Of a stretch of 64,000 nt of DNA, positions 27,295 through 36,472 are shown piece by piece. Numbering within the stretch: the first letter of the stretch is position 1; each line of letters starts with the position of its first letter. Position numbers and translations under genes: made by a program. The stretch is from Streptomyces rubradiris. GTDB lineage: Bacteria; Actinomycetota; Actinomycetes; Streptomycetales; Streptomycetaceae. The DNA is taken from assembly GCF_016860525.1 (NCBI RefSeq), contig NZ_BNEA01000015.1, positions 4,824,001 through 4,888,000 on the forward strand, written 5' to 3'. The notes beneath the pieces were generated by a model. The model had not been told where the DNA came from. It saw only the letters and a program-made list of their open reading frames with translations, and did no database searches.

Positions 27295-27771
27295 TCAGTC
27301 CCCGGGCGCGGGGTGGTCGTGGCCGGCCCGGGGTTCCCGGTTGAGGCGTACGGACTGGGCCGCGTTGACGCCGATGATGCCGAGCCAGGCGACCACCAGC
27401 CCGGACAGCCCGGCCGTGCCGCCCGCGATCGCGGACAGGGGGATCGCAAGGACGAGCGTGATCAGCGCGAAGCCGTACCGCTCGGCCCAGGGGCCGGCCG
27501 TGGCCGGCCGCCGGGCCGCGCGGGCGTCGGCGAGCTGCCGCTCGGCCAGCTGCCGGCGCACCCGGCGGTCCACCGCGTCGTCGATCCGCCGCTCGACCCG
27601 CTCCAGGAAGGAGTCCGCCAGGGCGGAGTCGTACTCGTCGCCCAGCTCCGCGCGGGCCCGCACGGTCGCGTCCAGCTCCCTCCTGAGGTCGGGGTCCTTC
27701 CCGAGGCCGGGAGCCTGACGGGGAGCGGTGTCCGCCCCGGGGCCGGTGTCGCGCGGATCGAGACTGTCCAT
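27295..27771 (-). CDS. Small membrane protein with helical N-terminus, unknown function
   Basis: This 158-residue protein has a charged helical N-terminal two-thirds (DLRRELDATVRARAELGDEY, then RVERRIDDAVDRRVRRQLAERQ). Two membrane spans follow at about 110-142 (RYGFALITLVLAIPLSAIAGG and LSGLVVAWLGIIGVNAAQSV). I do not recognise a named family. On the minus strand, TAGGCT lies 7 bases upstream of ATG 27771, the right distance for a leaderless mRNA. The promoter therefore overlaps the end of the upstream permease gene, only 10 bases away. It appears to be expressed separately despite the tight spacing. Confidence 0.75.
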   Translation of the reverse strand: MDSLDPRDTGPGADTAPRQAPGLGKDPDLRRELDATVRARAELGDEYDSALADSFLERVERRIDDAVDRRVRRQLAERQLADARAARRPATAGPWAERYGFALITLVLAIPLSAIAGGTAGLSGLVVAWLGIIGVNAAQSVRLNREPRAGHDHPAPGD

Positions 27772-27781
27772 GCCGGTCAGC

Positions 27782-29209
27782 CTAGGAAGCGGGGGGACCG
27801 GCCGCACTGGTGCTGGCCCCCGGTTCCGGCGCCGGGACGGCCGGCGGCGCGTCCGGCGGCGGGAGGCGGCGGGCGACGAGCCGGTACAGCAGCGCCGGCA
27901 CGGCGAGGCCCACGATCCAGGAGACGTCCGCGCCGCCGAGCGGCTCCACCAGCGGGCCGGTGTAGAAGCCGGTGGCGAGGAACGGCAGCTGGGCCAGCAG
28001 GCCGGCCGCGTACACCGCGAGGGCGTCGAAGCGCCAGGCGCCGTAACGGCCGTGCGGGTCGGCGAGGGCCGCGAGGTCGTAGCGCTCCTTGGAGATCAGG
28101 TAGTAGTCGACCAGGTTGATCGCCGACCAGGGCGTGAAGAACGTCAGCAGGAACAGCAGGAAGTCCTTGAACGAGGACAGGAAGCTGTCCTTGCCCAGCA
28201 GGGCCACCGCGGTGCCCGCCGTCATCACCAGCGCGATGTACGCCACCCGGCCCGCCGGGGACAGCCGCCGCTGCCCGCGGAAGCCGCTCACGCCCGTCAC
28301 CAGCGACATGAAACCGCCGTAGGTGTTGAGGACGTTGACGGTGAGCTTGCCGAGCGCGATGACGAAGTACAGGAAGGACGCGACCAGGCCGGTGCCGCCG
28401 AGGCCGACGACATAGCCGACCTGGCTGTCCAGGAACGCCTCCCCGGCCGTGGCCGCGGCCAGCACCCCGAAGGTCATGGACCACTGCGAGCCCAGCGCCG
28501 AGCCGGACAGCGTCCACCAGAAGGTCGCCTTCGCGGACGTCGAGCGCGGCAGATAGCGGGAGTAGTCGGCCACGTACGGCCCGAACGCCAGTTGCCAGGA
28601 CGCCGACAGGGACACCGCCAGCAGGAACAGCGGCAGCGAGAAGTGCGCGTCGTGCAGCAGCGCGGAGGTGTCGGCGCGGTCCAGGAGGCGTACGGCGAGG
28701 AAGACGAAGGCGAGCGCGCACACCGTGCTCGCCACCCGGCCGAGGGCGTGCACGACCCGGTACCCGGCGGTCGCGATGACCCCCGTGACGGCGGCGAAGA
28801 CGACGATCCCGGTGGTGTCGTCCGTGTGCGTCAGCTCGCCCACCGCCTGCCCGGCGAGCACGCTGCCGGAGGCGAAGAAGCCGACGTACATGACGACCAC
28901 CAGCAGCAGCGGCACGACCGCCCCGCGCACCCCGAACTGGGCCCGCGACTGGATCATCTGCGGCAGGCCCAGCCGCGGGCCCTGCGCGGAGTGCAGGGCC
29001 ATCACCGCGCCGCCGAGCAGGTTGCCGAGCAGCAGGCCGAGCACCGACCAGACCACGTCCCCGCCGAAGACGACCGCGAGGGCGCCGGTGACGACGGCCG
29101 TGATCTGGAGGTTGGCCCCCAGCCACAGCGTGAACTGGCCGAAGGCCCTGCCGTGCCGTTCCTCGTCCGGGACGACATCGATGGAGCGCGGTTCCACGAA
29201 CTGTGCCAT
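27782..29209 (-). CDS. NCS1-family permease (cytosine/purine/allantoin type)
   Basis: This 475-residue transporter has about 12 membrane spans and NCS1 features. The N-terminal block SIDVVPDEERHGRAFGQFTLWLGANLQ, the GNLLGGAVMALHSAQGPRLGLPQMIQSRAQFG region and the FGPYVADYSRYLPRSTS motif match CodB/PucI-type uptake systems that bring in nucleobases or hydantoins by cation symport. ATG 29209 follows GGGGAG. It is divergent from an RpiR-type regulator with 130 bases and a palindrome between, so the regulator may control it. Substrate cannot be assigned; no purine or pyrimidine catabolic genes are adjacent, although a hut operon lies 5 kb away. Confidence 0.88.
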   Translation of the reverse strand: MAQFVEPRSIDVVPDEERHGRAFGQFTLWLGANLQITAVVTGALAVVFGGDVVWSVLGLLLGNLLGGAVMALHSAQGPRLGLPQMIQSRAQFGVRGAVVPLLLVVVMYVGFFASGSVLAGQAVGELTHTDDTTGIVVFAAVTGVIATAGYRVVHALGRVASTVCALAFVFLAVRLLDRADTSALLHDAHFSLPLFLLAVSLSASWQLAFGPYVADYSRYLPRSTSAKATFWWTLSGSALGSQWSMTFGVLAAATAGEAFLDSQVGYVVGLGGTGLVASFLYFVIALGKLTVNVLNTYGGFMSLVTGVSGFRGQRRLSPAGRVAYIALVMTAGTAVALLGKDSFLSSFKDFLLFLLTFFTPWSAINLVDYYLISKERYDLAALADPHGRYGAWRFDALAVYAAGLLAQLPFLATGFYTGPLVEPLGGADVSWIVGLAVPALLYRLVARRLPPPDAPPAVPAPEPGASTSAAGPPAS

Positions 29210-29227
29210 GCGTTCTCCCCACACCGG

Positions 29228-29247
29228 GCTGTATAACGGTATGCAGC
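29228..29247. promoter_or_regulatory. Operator-like palindrome between NCS1 permease and RpiR gene
   Basis: GCTGTATAACGGTATGCAGC is a 20-base palindrome with 8 of 10 pairs matched. It sits 19 bases upstream of the permease start and 93 bases upstream of the regulator start. Confidence 0.5.
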
Positions 29248-29339
29248 GACACACTGTCTGAATAGGCGGCCGGTGTTTGTCAATGCCCCGGCGCTGTACT
29301 CTCCCGGGGCGTCGAGGAGATCTGGAGGGGGAGTACCGC

Positions 29340-30182
29340 ATGAGCGCGAGCGACAGCCCTGCGAACCGGTTGCAGGCGCTCTTCGAGGGCCACCGGCTCA
29401 CGCCGACCCAGCGCCGCATCGCGCACAGCATGGTGCGCCGCGCCGCCGACGTGCCCTTTCTGTCCAGTGTGGAGCTGGCCGAACTGGCCGGGGTCAGCCA
29501 GCCGTCGGTGACCCGGTTCGCCGTCGCCCTCGGCTTCGACGGCTACCCCGCCCTGCGCCGGCACCTGCGCGAGGTCGTCCCGGCCGGACCCACCACGGGC
29601 GCCGGCGCCTACAACGAGTACCAGCAGGCCGTCGAGGCCGAGATCGAGAACCTCAGGCACCTGGCCGAGCTGCTCGCCGACCCGCGCCCGGTGCAGCGGG
29701 CCGGCCGCCTGCTCGCCGCCTCCCGGCCGCTGCCGGTGCTGGGCCTGCGCGCCGCCGCCTCCCAGGCCTACGGCTTCGCCTACTTCGCCGCCAAGGTCCA
29801 CCCGGACGTCCGGCTGCTGCACGAGGGCGGCACGATGGTCCAGGACCGGATCGACGCCGCCGTCCGGGCCGGCGCCACCGCCCTGCTGTGCTTCGCGCTG
29901 CCCCGGCACCCGCGCGAGGTCGTGGACACCCTCGCCCACGCCAAGGACGCGGGCCTGACCGTGGTCACGGTCGCCGACTCGGCGTTCGCGCCGGTCGCCA
30001 AGCACTCCGACCTGCTGCTGCCCGCCGCCGTCGGCACCGGGCTCGCCTTCGACACCGCCTGCGCGCCGATGCTGCTCGGCCGGGTGCTGCTGGAGGCGCT
30101 GTGCGACGACCTGCCGGACGCCCAGGCCCGGCTGGAGGAGTTCGACGCCAAGGCGGCGGCCCGGGGCCTGTTCGTGGAGTGA
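29340..30182 (+). CDS. MurR/RpiR-family transcriptional regulator
   Basis: This 280-residue regulator has an N-terminal RpiR helix-turn-helix (about 10-80; SSVELAELAGVSQPSVTRFAVALGFDGY). A C-terminal SIS sugar-phosphate isomerase fold at about 125-260 contains LPVLGLRAAASQAYGFAYF and the ATALLCFALPRHPREVVDTLAHAKDAG pattern. SIS domains usually bind phosphosugars, but RpiR members also govern purine and hydantoin genes. GGAGGGGGAG precedes ATG 29340. The divergent NCS1 permease is the obvious target. Confidence 0.9.
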   Translation: MSASDSPANRLQALFEGHRLTPTQRRIAHSMVRRAADVPFLSSVELAELAGVSQPSVTRFAVALGFDGYPALRRHLREVVPAGPTTGAGAYNEYQQAVEAEIENLRHLAELLADPRPVQRAGRLLAASRPLPVLGLRAAASQAYGFAYFAAKVHPDVRLLHEGGTMVQDRIDAAVRAGATALLCFALPRHPREVVDTLAHAKDAGLTVVTVADSAFAPVAKHSDLLLPAAVGTGLAFDTACAPMLLGRVLLEALCDDLPDAQARLEEFDAKAAARGLFVE

Positions 30183-30276
30183 CCGGGCCGCGCCGCTCTC
30201 AGATTCGTCTCACGTTCTGCTATTAGCTTCCCCATCGAGACGCAAGCGCTGTGGACACGTGACACGGGAGGCTGAC

Positions 30277-30870
30277 GTGGCGCGCGGAGGACGCGGAGGG
30301 CAGGGACTGGCACGGGTGGCCGTCGTCGTACGGGCGGGCGCCGCGCCGCTGTGGTGGCTCGGGGTGGTCGCCGCCGGGCTCGGGGCGGTGCCCGAGGGGC
30401 TGACCGGGCGGCGGATCGGGACGACGGCCGGGGCGGCGCTGTTCCTGCTCGGCGCGGCCGGCGTGCTGCTGGCCCGCCGGGGCCGGTACGCGGCTCTCGC
30501 CCGCGGGGCGGCCCGCGCCGGCAAGTACGACGTGCTCCAGGACCGCGCGGTGACCGTGCGCGGCTGGCGCCGGGGACACCGCTGGTGGCTGCTGCTGGGC
30601 TGGGCGCTCGCGCTCGGCTCGGCGTTCGCGGTGCCCGTGGCCGGCGGGCTGCTGCTGGCCGGGCTGGGTGCCGGGCTGTGGCTGAAGGCCGCCTGGATCG
30701 GGCGGCTGGAGCGGTCCGCCGAGGCCCTGCTGTGGGTGCGCGTCGACTGGCTCGGCCGGGGCGGCGGGAACCCGGCGGGCAAGGCCGTCAAGAGCCTGCG
30801 GGCCACGGGCGTCGCGGCCGGCGACGCGGCCCCGGGCGGGGCCCGCCGCCGTACCGCGGCCCTGGTCTGA
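30277..30870 (+). CDS. Hypothetical membrane protein
   Basis: This 197-residue protein has about four hydrophobic spans, roughly 22-40, 46-64, 103-120 and 121-140. A basic loop (RGRYAALARGAARAGKYDVLQDRAVTVRGWRRGHRWW) separates the two hairpins. No conserved motif is recognised. GTG 30277 has GGGAGG just upstream. It follows the RpiR gene by 94 bases and is convergent with the Roadblock operon, whose last stop is only 6 bases away. Confidence 0.7.
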   Translation: MARGGRGGQGLARVAVVVRAGAAPLWWLGVVAAGLGAVPEGLTGRRIGTTAGAALFLLGAAGVLLARRGRYAALARGAARAGKYDVLQDRAVTVRGWRRGHRWWLLLGWALALGSAFAVPVAGGLLLAGLGAGLWLKAAWIGRLERSAEALLWVRVDWLGRGGGNPAGKAVKSLRATGVAAGDAAPGGARRRTAALV

Positions 30871-30876
30871 GCCGCT

Positions 30877-31251
30877 TCAGACCTCCAGCTCCTCCTCGAT
30901 CCTGCGCAGCTGGTGCCGGGCCATCGCCAGATTGGCCCGGGAGGAGTCCAGCACCAGGTACAGGAACAGTCCGTTGCCGCCCCGGCCCTTGAGCAGGCGG
31001 ATCAGGTGGTACTGGTCGGTCAGGGTGATCAGGATGTCCTCGATCTCGCCCTTGAGGCCGAGGAGTTCCATCGTGCGCATCTTGGCGCGGACCACGTCGG
31101 TGTTCCCGGCGGCGGCCACGTTCAGGTCGAAGCTCGCGCTGTCACCCATCGTGCCCAGCGCCATTCCGCTGGTGTAGTCGACGAGCGCGGCGCCGGTGGC
31201 GCCCGAGATGGTGGTGAGGGCCTGCTTCAGGGCGGTCGCGGTGTCGGACAT
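30877..31251 (-). CDS. Roadblock/LC7-domain protein
   Basis: This 124-residue single-domain Roadblock/LC7 protein has a helix (ALKQALTTISGATGAALVDY) followed by the beta-sheet core (GMALGTM, FDLNVAAAG) and a long helix. The central DILITLTDQYHLIRLL and LFLYLVLDSSRANLAMARHQLRRIEEEL are diagnostic. In bacteria such proteins (MglB, Streptomyces conservon proteins) dimerise and regulate small Ras-like GTPases. ATG 31251 follows GAGAGG. It is the last gene of a four-gene operon with only 10 bases to the preceding gene. It resembles the operon's first gene strongly, so these are probably paralogues. Confidence 0.88.
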   Translation of the reverse strand: MSDTATALKQALTTISGATGAALVDYTSGMALGTMGDSASFDLNVAAAGNTDVVRAKMRTMELLGLKGEIEDILITLTDQYHLIRLLKGRGGNGLFLYLVLDSSRANLAMARHQLRRIEEELEV

Positions 31252-31261
31252 GGGGGTCCTC

Positions 31262-31741
31262 TCAGCTGTCGGTTGCGGTGCGGGTCTCGGCGGCCGTGGG
31301 GTGCGGCGCGCGGGAGTCCCGGGGGCGTGCGGGGGCGGTGCCGGGGAGCGGGCGTACGGCCTCGGCGGCGTCCAGCAGCTCCCCGACGCGGGCGCCGGCC
31401 CGGCGGCCCTCCAGGTGCAGCCGGCCCACGTTGACCCGGTCCTGGGCGAGCAGCGTCAGCACGGCGGTGCGGCCGGCCGCGTAGGTGGCGACATAGCCGC
31501 GCTCGCCGCGCACCAGCAGCTCCCGCAGGGCCCCGTTCCCGGTGGCGTCGGAGGTCCGTACGGCGACGCCGAGCGCGGCGGCGGTGAGCGCGGCCAGGCC
31601 CTCGGGGTCGACGCCGGGGGTGTCGTGGGCGATGACGAGGCCGTCGACGCCGGCCGCGAGGGCGCCGGTGAGCTGCGGCACCCGGGTGCGCAGCCGGTGC
31701 AGTTCGGCCAGCACGGTCCGCAGGCCGTCCTCGGTCACCAT
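31262..31741 (-). CDS. Roadblock/LC7-like protein with disordered tail
   Basis: This 159-residue protein begins with a helix (TVLAELHRLRTRVPQLTGALAAGVDGLVIAHD), followed by a Roadblock-like sheet/helix pattern (GLAALTAAALGVAVRTSDA, RGYVATYAAGRTAVLTLLAQDRVNVGRLHLEGRR). A Pro/Ala/Arg-rich tail (from about 140) is probably disordered. The GVDGLVIAHDTPGVDPEGLAALTAAAL pattern matches the longer Roadblock proteins found beside sensor kinases in Streptomyces conservons. AAAGGAGA precedes ATG 31741. It lies between the DUF4388-like gene (31 bases) and the second short Roadblock gene (10 bases). Confidence 0.78.
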   Translation of the reverse strand: MVTEDGLRTVLAELHRLRTRVPQLTGALAAGVDGLVIAHDTPGVDPEGLAALTAAALGVAVRTSDATGNGALRELLVRGERGYVATYAAGRTAVLTLLAQDRVNVGRLHLEGRRAGARVGELLDAAEAVRPLPGTAPARPRDSRAPHPTAAETRTATDS

Positions 31742-31772
31742 CAACTGTCTCCTTTCGGCGGGGCGGTGCCGT

Positions 31773-32582
31773 TCAAAGCGCCTCCAGCGCATCCCTGAGC
31801 CTCTTCAGCAGCGCGATGTCGGGGTCGGTGGTGACCGGGAGGGGTGGTGGTGCGGGCGGTGGTGCGGGGCCCGCGGGCACCGGCGCGATCCAGCCGGCCG
31901 CGGTGAGCCGGCGGACGTCGACCAGCGTGTGGAAGGCCTGCCGGCCCAGGTCCCGGGCCAGGTCGGCGGCCGTGCGGACGCCGTCCACGCGGTCCAGGAC
32001 GGCCCGCTGCCGGGGAGTGACCGGCCGGGCGGGGCCGGGGGCCGGGTCGGCGCGGATCAGCGGGACGCTGTCGGCGGCCGGGTCCGGCCACAGCCGGTGC
32101 AGCAGCAGCCGGCGGCGCAGCGTCGCGCGCTCCAGCGCGACCACCGGCACCGAGGGCAGCGGGCCGGGCCGGGGCCCGGCGCCGTACCGGAACCGGCCCG
32201 GGGTGCCGCTCGGTGCCAGCGCGAAGTACCCGGCGTCGTACAGCGCGTCCAGGTGGCACAGCTCCAGCGCGCCGGTGGGCAGCACCCCGGAGCGCAGCAG
32301 CAGTTCCGCCGCCCGCGCGGGGCCGGGCGCCCGGGCGGCGGCGCGCTGCCAGGCGGCGGCCGCGAGGGTGCCGTGGGCCGTGAGGAGCACGCCGAGATCC
32401 GGGGCGAGGGGGCTCTCGGCGTGCACCACCCGGCCCTCGGCGAGGTGCAGGACGCCGTGTTCGCGGACCAGGACGCCGGTGGCCCGCTCGTCGGCGAGCC
32501 GGGTCAGCATCGGGGACAGGGCGCGCGCGGCCCGCCTGTCCCGCACCGGCAGGGCCGGCGGAGGGATCCGGACCATGGTCAT
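31773..32582 (-). CDS. DUF4388-like protein of the Roadblock operon
   Basis: This 269-residue protein opens with a DUF4388/PATAN-like segment (about 15-80: LSPMLTRLADERATGVLVREHGVLHLAEGRVVHAESPLAPDLGVLL). In that family a short sheet is followed by an AEGRVVHA(E/R) core. A winged-helix-like end (RQRAVLDRVDGVRTAADLARDLGRQAFHTLVDVRRLTAAGWIAPVP, about 190-235) follows. Proteins of this group occur with GTPase/Roadblock signalling and response regulators; function is unproven. ATG 32582 overlaps the upstream stop by four bases (ATGA), so its translation is probably coupled to the TTA-containing first gene. Confidence 0.7.
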   Translation of the reverse strand: MTMVRIPPPALPVRDRRAARALSPMLTRLADERATGVLVREHGVLHLAEGRVVHAESPLAPDLGVLLTAHGTLAAAAWQRAAARAPGPARAAELLLRSGVLPTGALELCHLDALYDAGYFALAPSGTPGRFRYGAGPRPGPLPSVPVVALERATLRRRLLLHRLWPDPAADSVPLIRADPAPGPARPVTPRQRAVLDRVDGVRTAADLARDLGRQAFHTLVDVRRLTAAGWIAPVPAGPAPPPAPPPLPVTTDPDIALLKRLRDALEAL

Positions 32583-32962
32583 CCCAGCACCAGCCGGGCG
32601 GCCATCTCGCCGAGCCGGATCCGGGCGAGCGCGAGGTTGCCCTCCTCGCGGCCGAGCCACAGGTGCAGGAACACGCTGCTGTCGAAGGAGGTGTCCACGA
32701 ACCGCAGCAGGTGGTAGCTGTCACCGTTGCTGACGATCAGGTCCTCCACGGGCGGCAGCCCCGCGCGGACCGCGGTGAAGGTGCCGTGCTCGGCGGCCAG
32801 CCGGGCCAGTTCGGCGGCCTCGGCGGCACTCGTCTCGTGGTCCCCGCCGGGGGCCTCCCCGACCGTGCCGAGGGCCAGTCCGCTCGTCCAGTCCACCAGC
32901 GCGGCCCCCCGGGCACCGGGCAGGCGCATCGCTTCCAGTAAGCACTCGTCGATTCCGGGCAC
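32579..32962 (-). CDS. Roadblock/LC7-domain protein with an early TTA codon
   Basis: This 127-residue Roadblock/LC7 protein is the first gene of the operon. Core motifs are ECLLEAMRLPGARGAALVDW, SGLALGTVGEA, DLIVSNGDSYHLLRFV and SSVFLHLWLGREEGNLALARIRLGEM, closely paralleling the last gene of the operon. The start GTG 32962 is preceded by GGGAGG. Codon 8, at 32939-32941, is TTA (read on the minus strand), the rare leucine codon that only bldA tRNA reads in Streptomyces; I found no other in-frame TTA in the window by eye. Its stop overlaps the next gene. Confidence 0.85.
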   Translation of the reverse strand: MPGIDECLLEAMRLPGARGAALVDWTSGLALGTVGEAPGGDHETSAAEAAELARLAAEHGTFTAVRAGLPPVEDLIVSNGDSYHLLRFVDTSFDSSVFLHLWLGREEGNLALARIRLGEMAARLVLG

Positions 32963-33149
32963 CGTGGCTTCCTCCCGCCTGGGACTCCGGCTGAGTGACG
33001 CCGACACTACGCAACGTGTGTGCGGGAGGCGGGGCCTTTGGCAATTTCCGGTGGAACATTCGTCCGACGTACTAGTGTTGTCCAACTGACGTGTGTTCCG
33101 CGGCCGTTGATCCTTTCTTCCGGCCGGCGGCCGGGGCGTGCCGGCGGCT

Positions 33150-34659
33150 TCAGGGAGCCCGCAGGGTGGTGAGCGCCGACGCGTGCGCCCCTCCGGAGTC
33201 GGCCACCACCTCGGCGACGGTCTGGGCCCGCCGCACGGTCGCGAAGGCCATGCCGCCGTACCCGTCCGGGGCGTAGCCGTGGATCCCCGGCCGGACGAGG
33301 GAGTTGTAGGCGTAGTGGTGGGCGAAGCCGTACGCCCCCGTGTCCAGCGCCGCCGCGTAGTCGCCCTGCTCCAGCGGGGGCAGCGCGCGTCCCTCGGCGA
33401 GCAGGTCGCCCGAGAAGCAGGCCGGCCCCGCGATGTCCTGCACGGTCCTCGGCCCCGCCTTCGGCCGCCCCCCGGCGTCGTACGCGGCGATCCTGAGCGG
33501 CCACGCACCCGGCGCGTACACCGTCCGCACCGCCACCTGCACGCCCGCGTGGGTCACCGCGATCCGCCGCCCGCCCGCGGTCTTGGTGTACTCCACCCGG
33601 GCCACCACCACGCCGTGCCGGGCCAGCAGCGACCGCCCGAACTCCGTCACCAGCCCGTACCGCCCGTCGAACAGCCCCGGCACCCGCGCGGCCAGCAGCC
33701 GCGCGTACCGCGCGAACGTCGGCGCGGTCTCCTCCGAGGCGAAGTTCACCGGCAGCCCGCCACCGATGTCGATCGTGTCGACCTGGCGGCGCCCGACGGC
33801 GGCGTTGATCTCCTCCGCCAGCGCGTACACCTCCGCCACCCCCTGGGCCAGCAGCGGCAGCGGGACGCCCTGCGAGCCGGTGTGCGTGTGCAGCCGGGTC
33901 AGCCACGGCCGCCGCGCGAACGCCTCCACGACCCGGGCGCGCGCCCTCGTCGCGCAGGGCCACACCGAACTTCGAGGTCCGGGTCGCCGTCGAGGTCGCG
34001 CCGATGTCACCGGCGCCGATCTGCGGGTTGACCCGCAGGCCGAGCGGGGACCGGGACGGGACGGCGCGCACCAGGGCGTCGAGCCGGCGCAGCTCCTGCT
34101 GGTTGTCCGCGTTCACCGCGACCCCGAGGGCGAGGGCCTCGCGCAGCTCCGCCGGGGTCTTCGCGGGCGAGTCCAGCACCGTCCGCGCGGCCGGCACCCC
34201 GGCGGCGCGGGCCAGCGCCAGCTCCCCGGGGCTCGCCGCCTCGGCGCCGAGGCCCGCCGTGTGCAGCAGCCGCACCACCGGCACCAGGGGGCACGCCTTC
34301 ACCGCGAAGGCGTGCAGCACCGGTATCCCCGGCGTCACGACCGCCTCGAACGCCGCCCGCAGCGCCGCCGCCGACTCCCGGATGCCGGTGACGTCCAACA
34401 GCCCCACCACGGCCGCGTCCGGCCCCAGCAGCCCCTGCTCGACGGCCGCCCGCACCGCCCGGTCCCGCCGGGCCGCCCGCTCCCGGGCCTCGATCCCGGG
34501 CTCCGCCACGGCCCCGGTCCCGAACTCCGGTACGGCCCCGGGCTCCGGTACGGCCCCGGGCTCCCGTGCCGCCCCGGCCCCGGTGCCCTGTGCGGCCCCA
34601 TCACCGAGGTCCTGTCCGGTTCCGGCCCCGGCGTCCTGTGCGGCCCCGATCTCCTTCAC
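33150..34659 (-). pseudogene. Frameshifted type III PLP decarboxylase (LysA/ornithine-decarboxylase-like)
   Basis: Two reading frames together give one ~500-residue alanine-racemase-fold decarboxylase. The 5' frame carries the PLP-lysine region VLHAFAVKACPLVPVVR, EAASPGELALARAAG and TSKFGVALRDEGAR. The 3' frame continues with VVEAFARRPWLTRLHTHTGSQG, DIGGGLPVNF, TEFGRSLLARHG, the active-site cysteine region GPACFSGDLL and DTGAYGFAHHYAYNS. The frames cross at about 33930-33950 in a GC dinucleotide run; loss of 2 bases or gain of 1 would explain it. I start at GTG 34659 (GGAGAGG upstream); ATG 34743 would add a 28-residue low-complexity leader. The N-terminus contains degenerate GAVPEP repeats. 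Both halves keep coding character, so the mutation is recent or an assembly error. Confidence 0.75.
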
Positions 34660-34746
34660 GGGCCTCTCCGTCCTCTCCGTCCTGTCCCGGGCTTCCGGTG
34701 TCTCCAGCCGGATACCCGCCACGCCCGTACGGGACCACCCCATGTA

Positions 34747-34775
34747 TTGACTAGCCCTATTCAGGGCTACAGGAT
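34747..34775 (+). promoter_or_regulatory. hutU promoter with a palindrome filling its spacer
   Basis: TTGACT (34747-34752) and CAGGAT (34770-34775) are 17 bases apart, a good promoter spacing. The perfect 7-4-7 palindrome TAGCCCTATTCAGGGCTA spans 34752-34769 and fills the spacer exactly, an ideal place for a repressor to exclude RNA polymerase. The start of hutU lies 33 bases downstream of the -10. Confidence 0.65.
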
Positions 34776-34807
34776 GTGAATAGTCGTAGGCACAGGAGGA
34801 GACAGAG

Positions 34808-36468
<1,661 letters not shown>

Positions 36469-36472
<4 letters not shown>

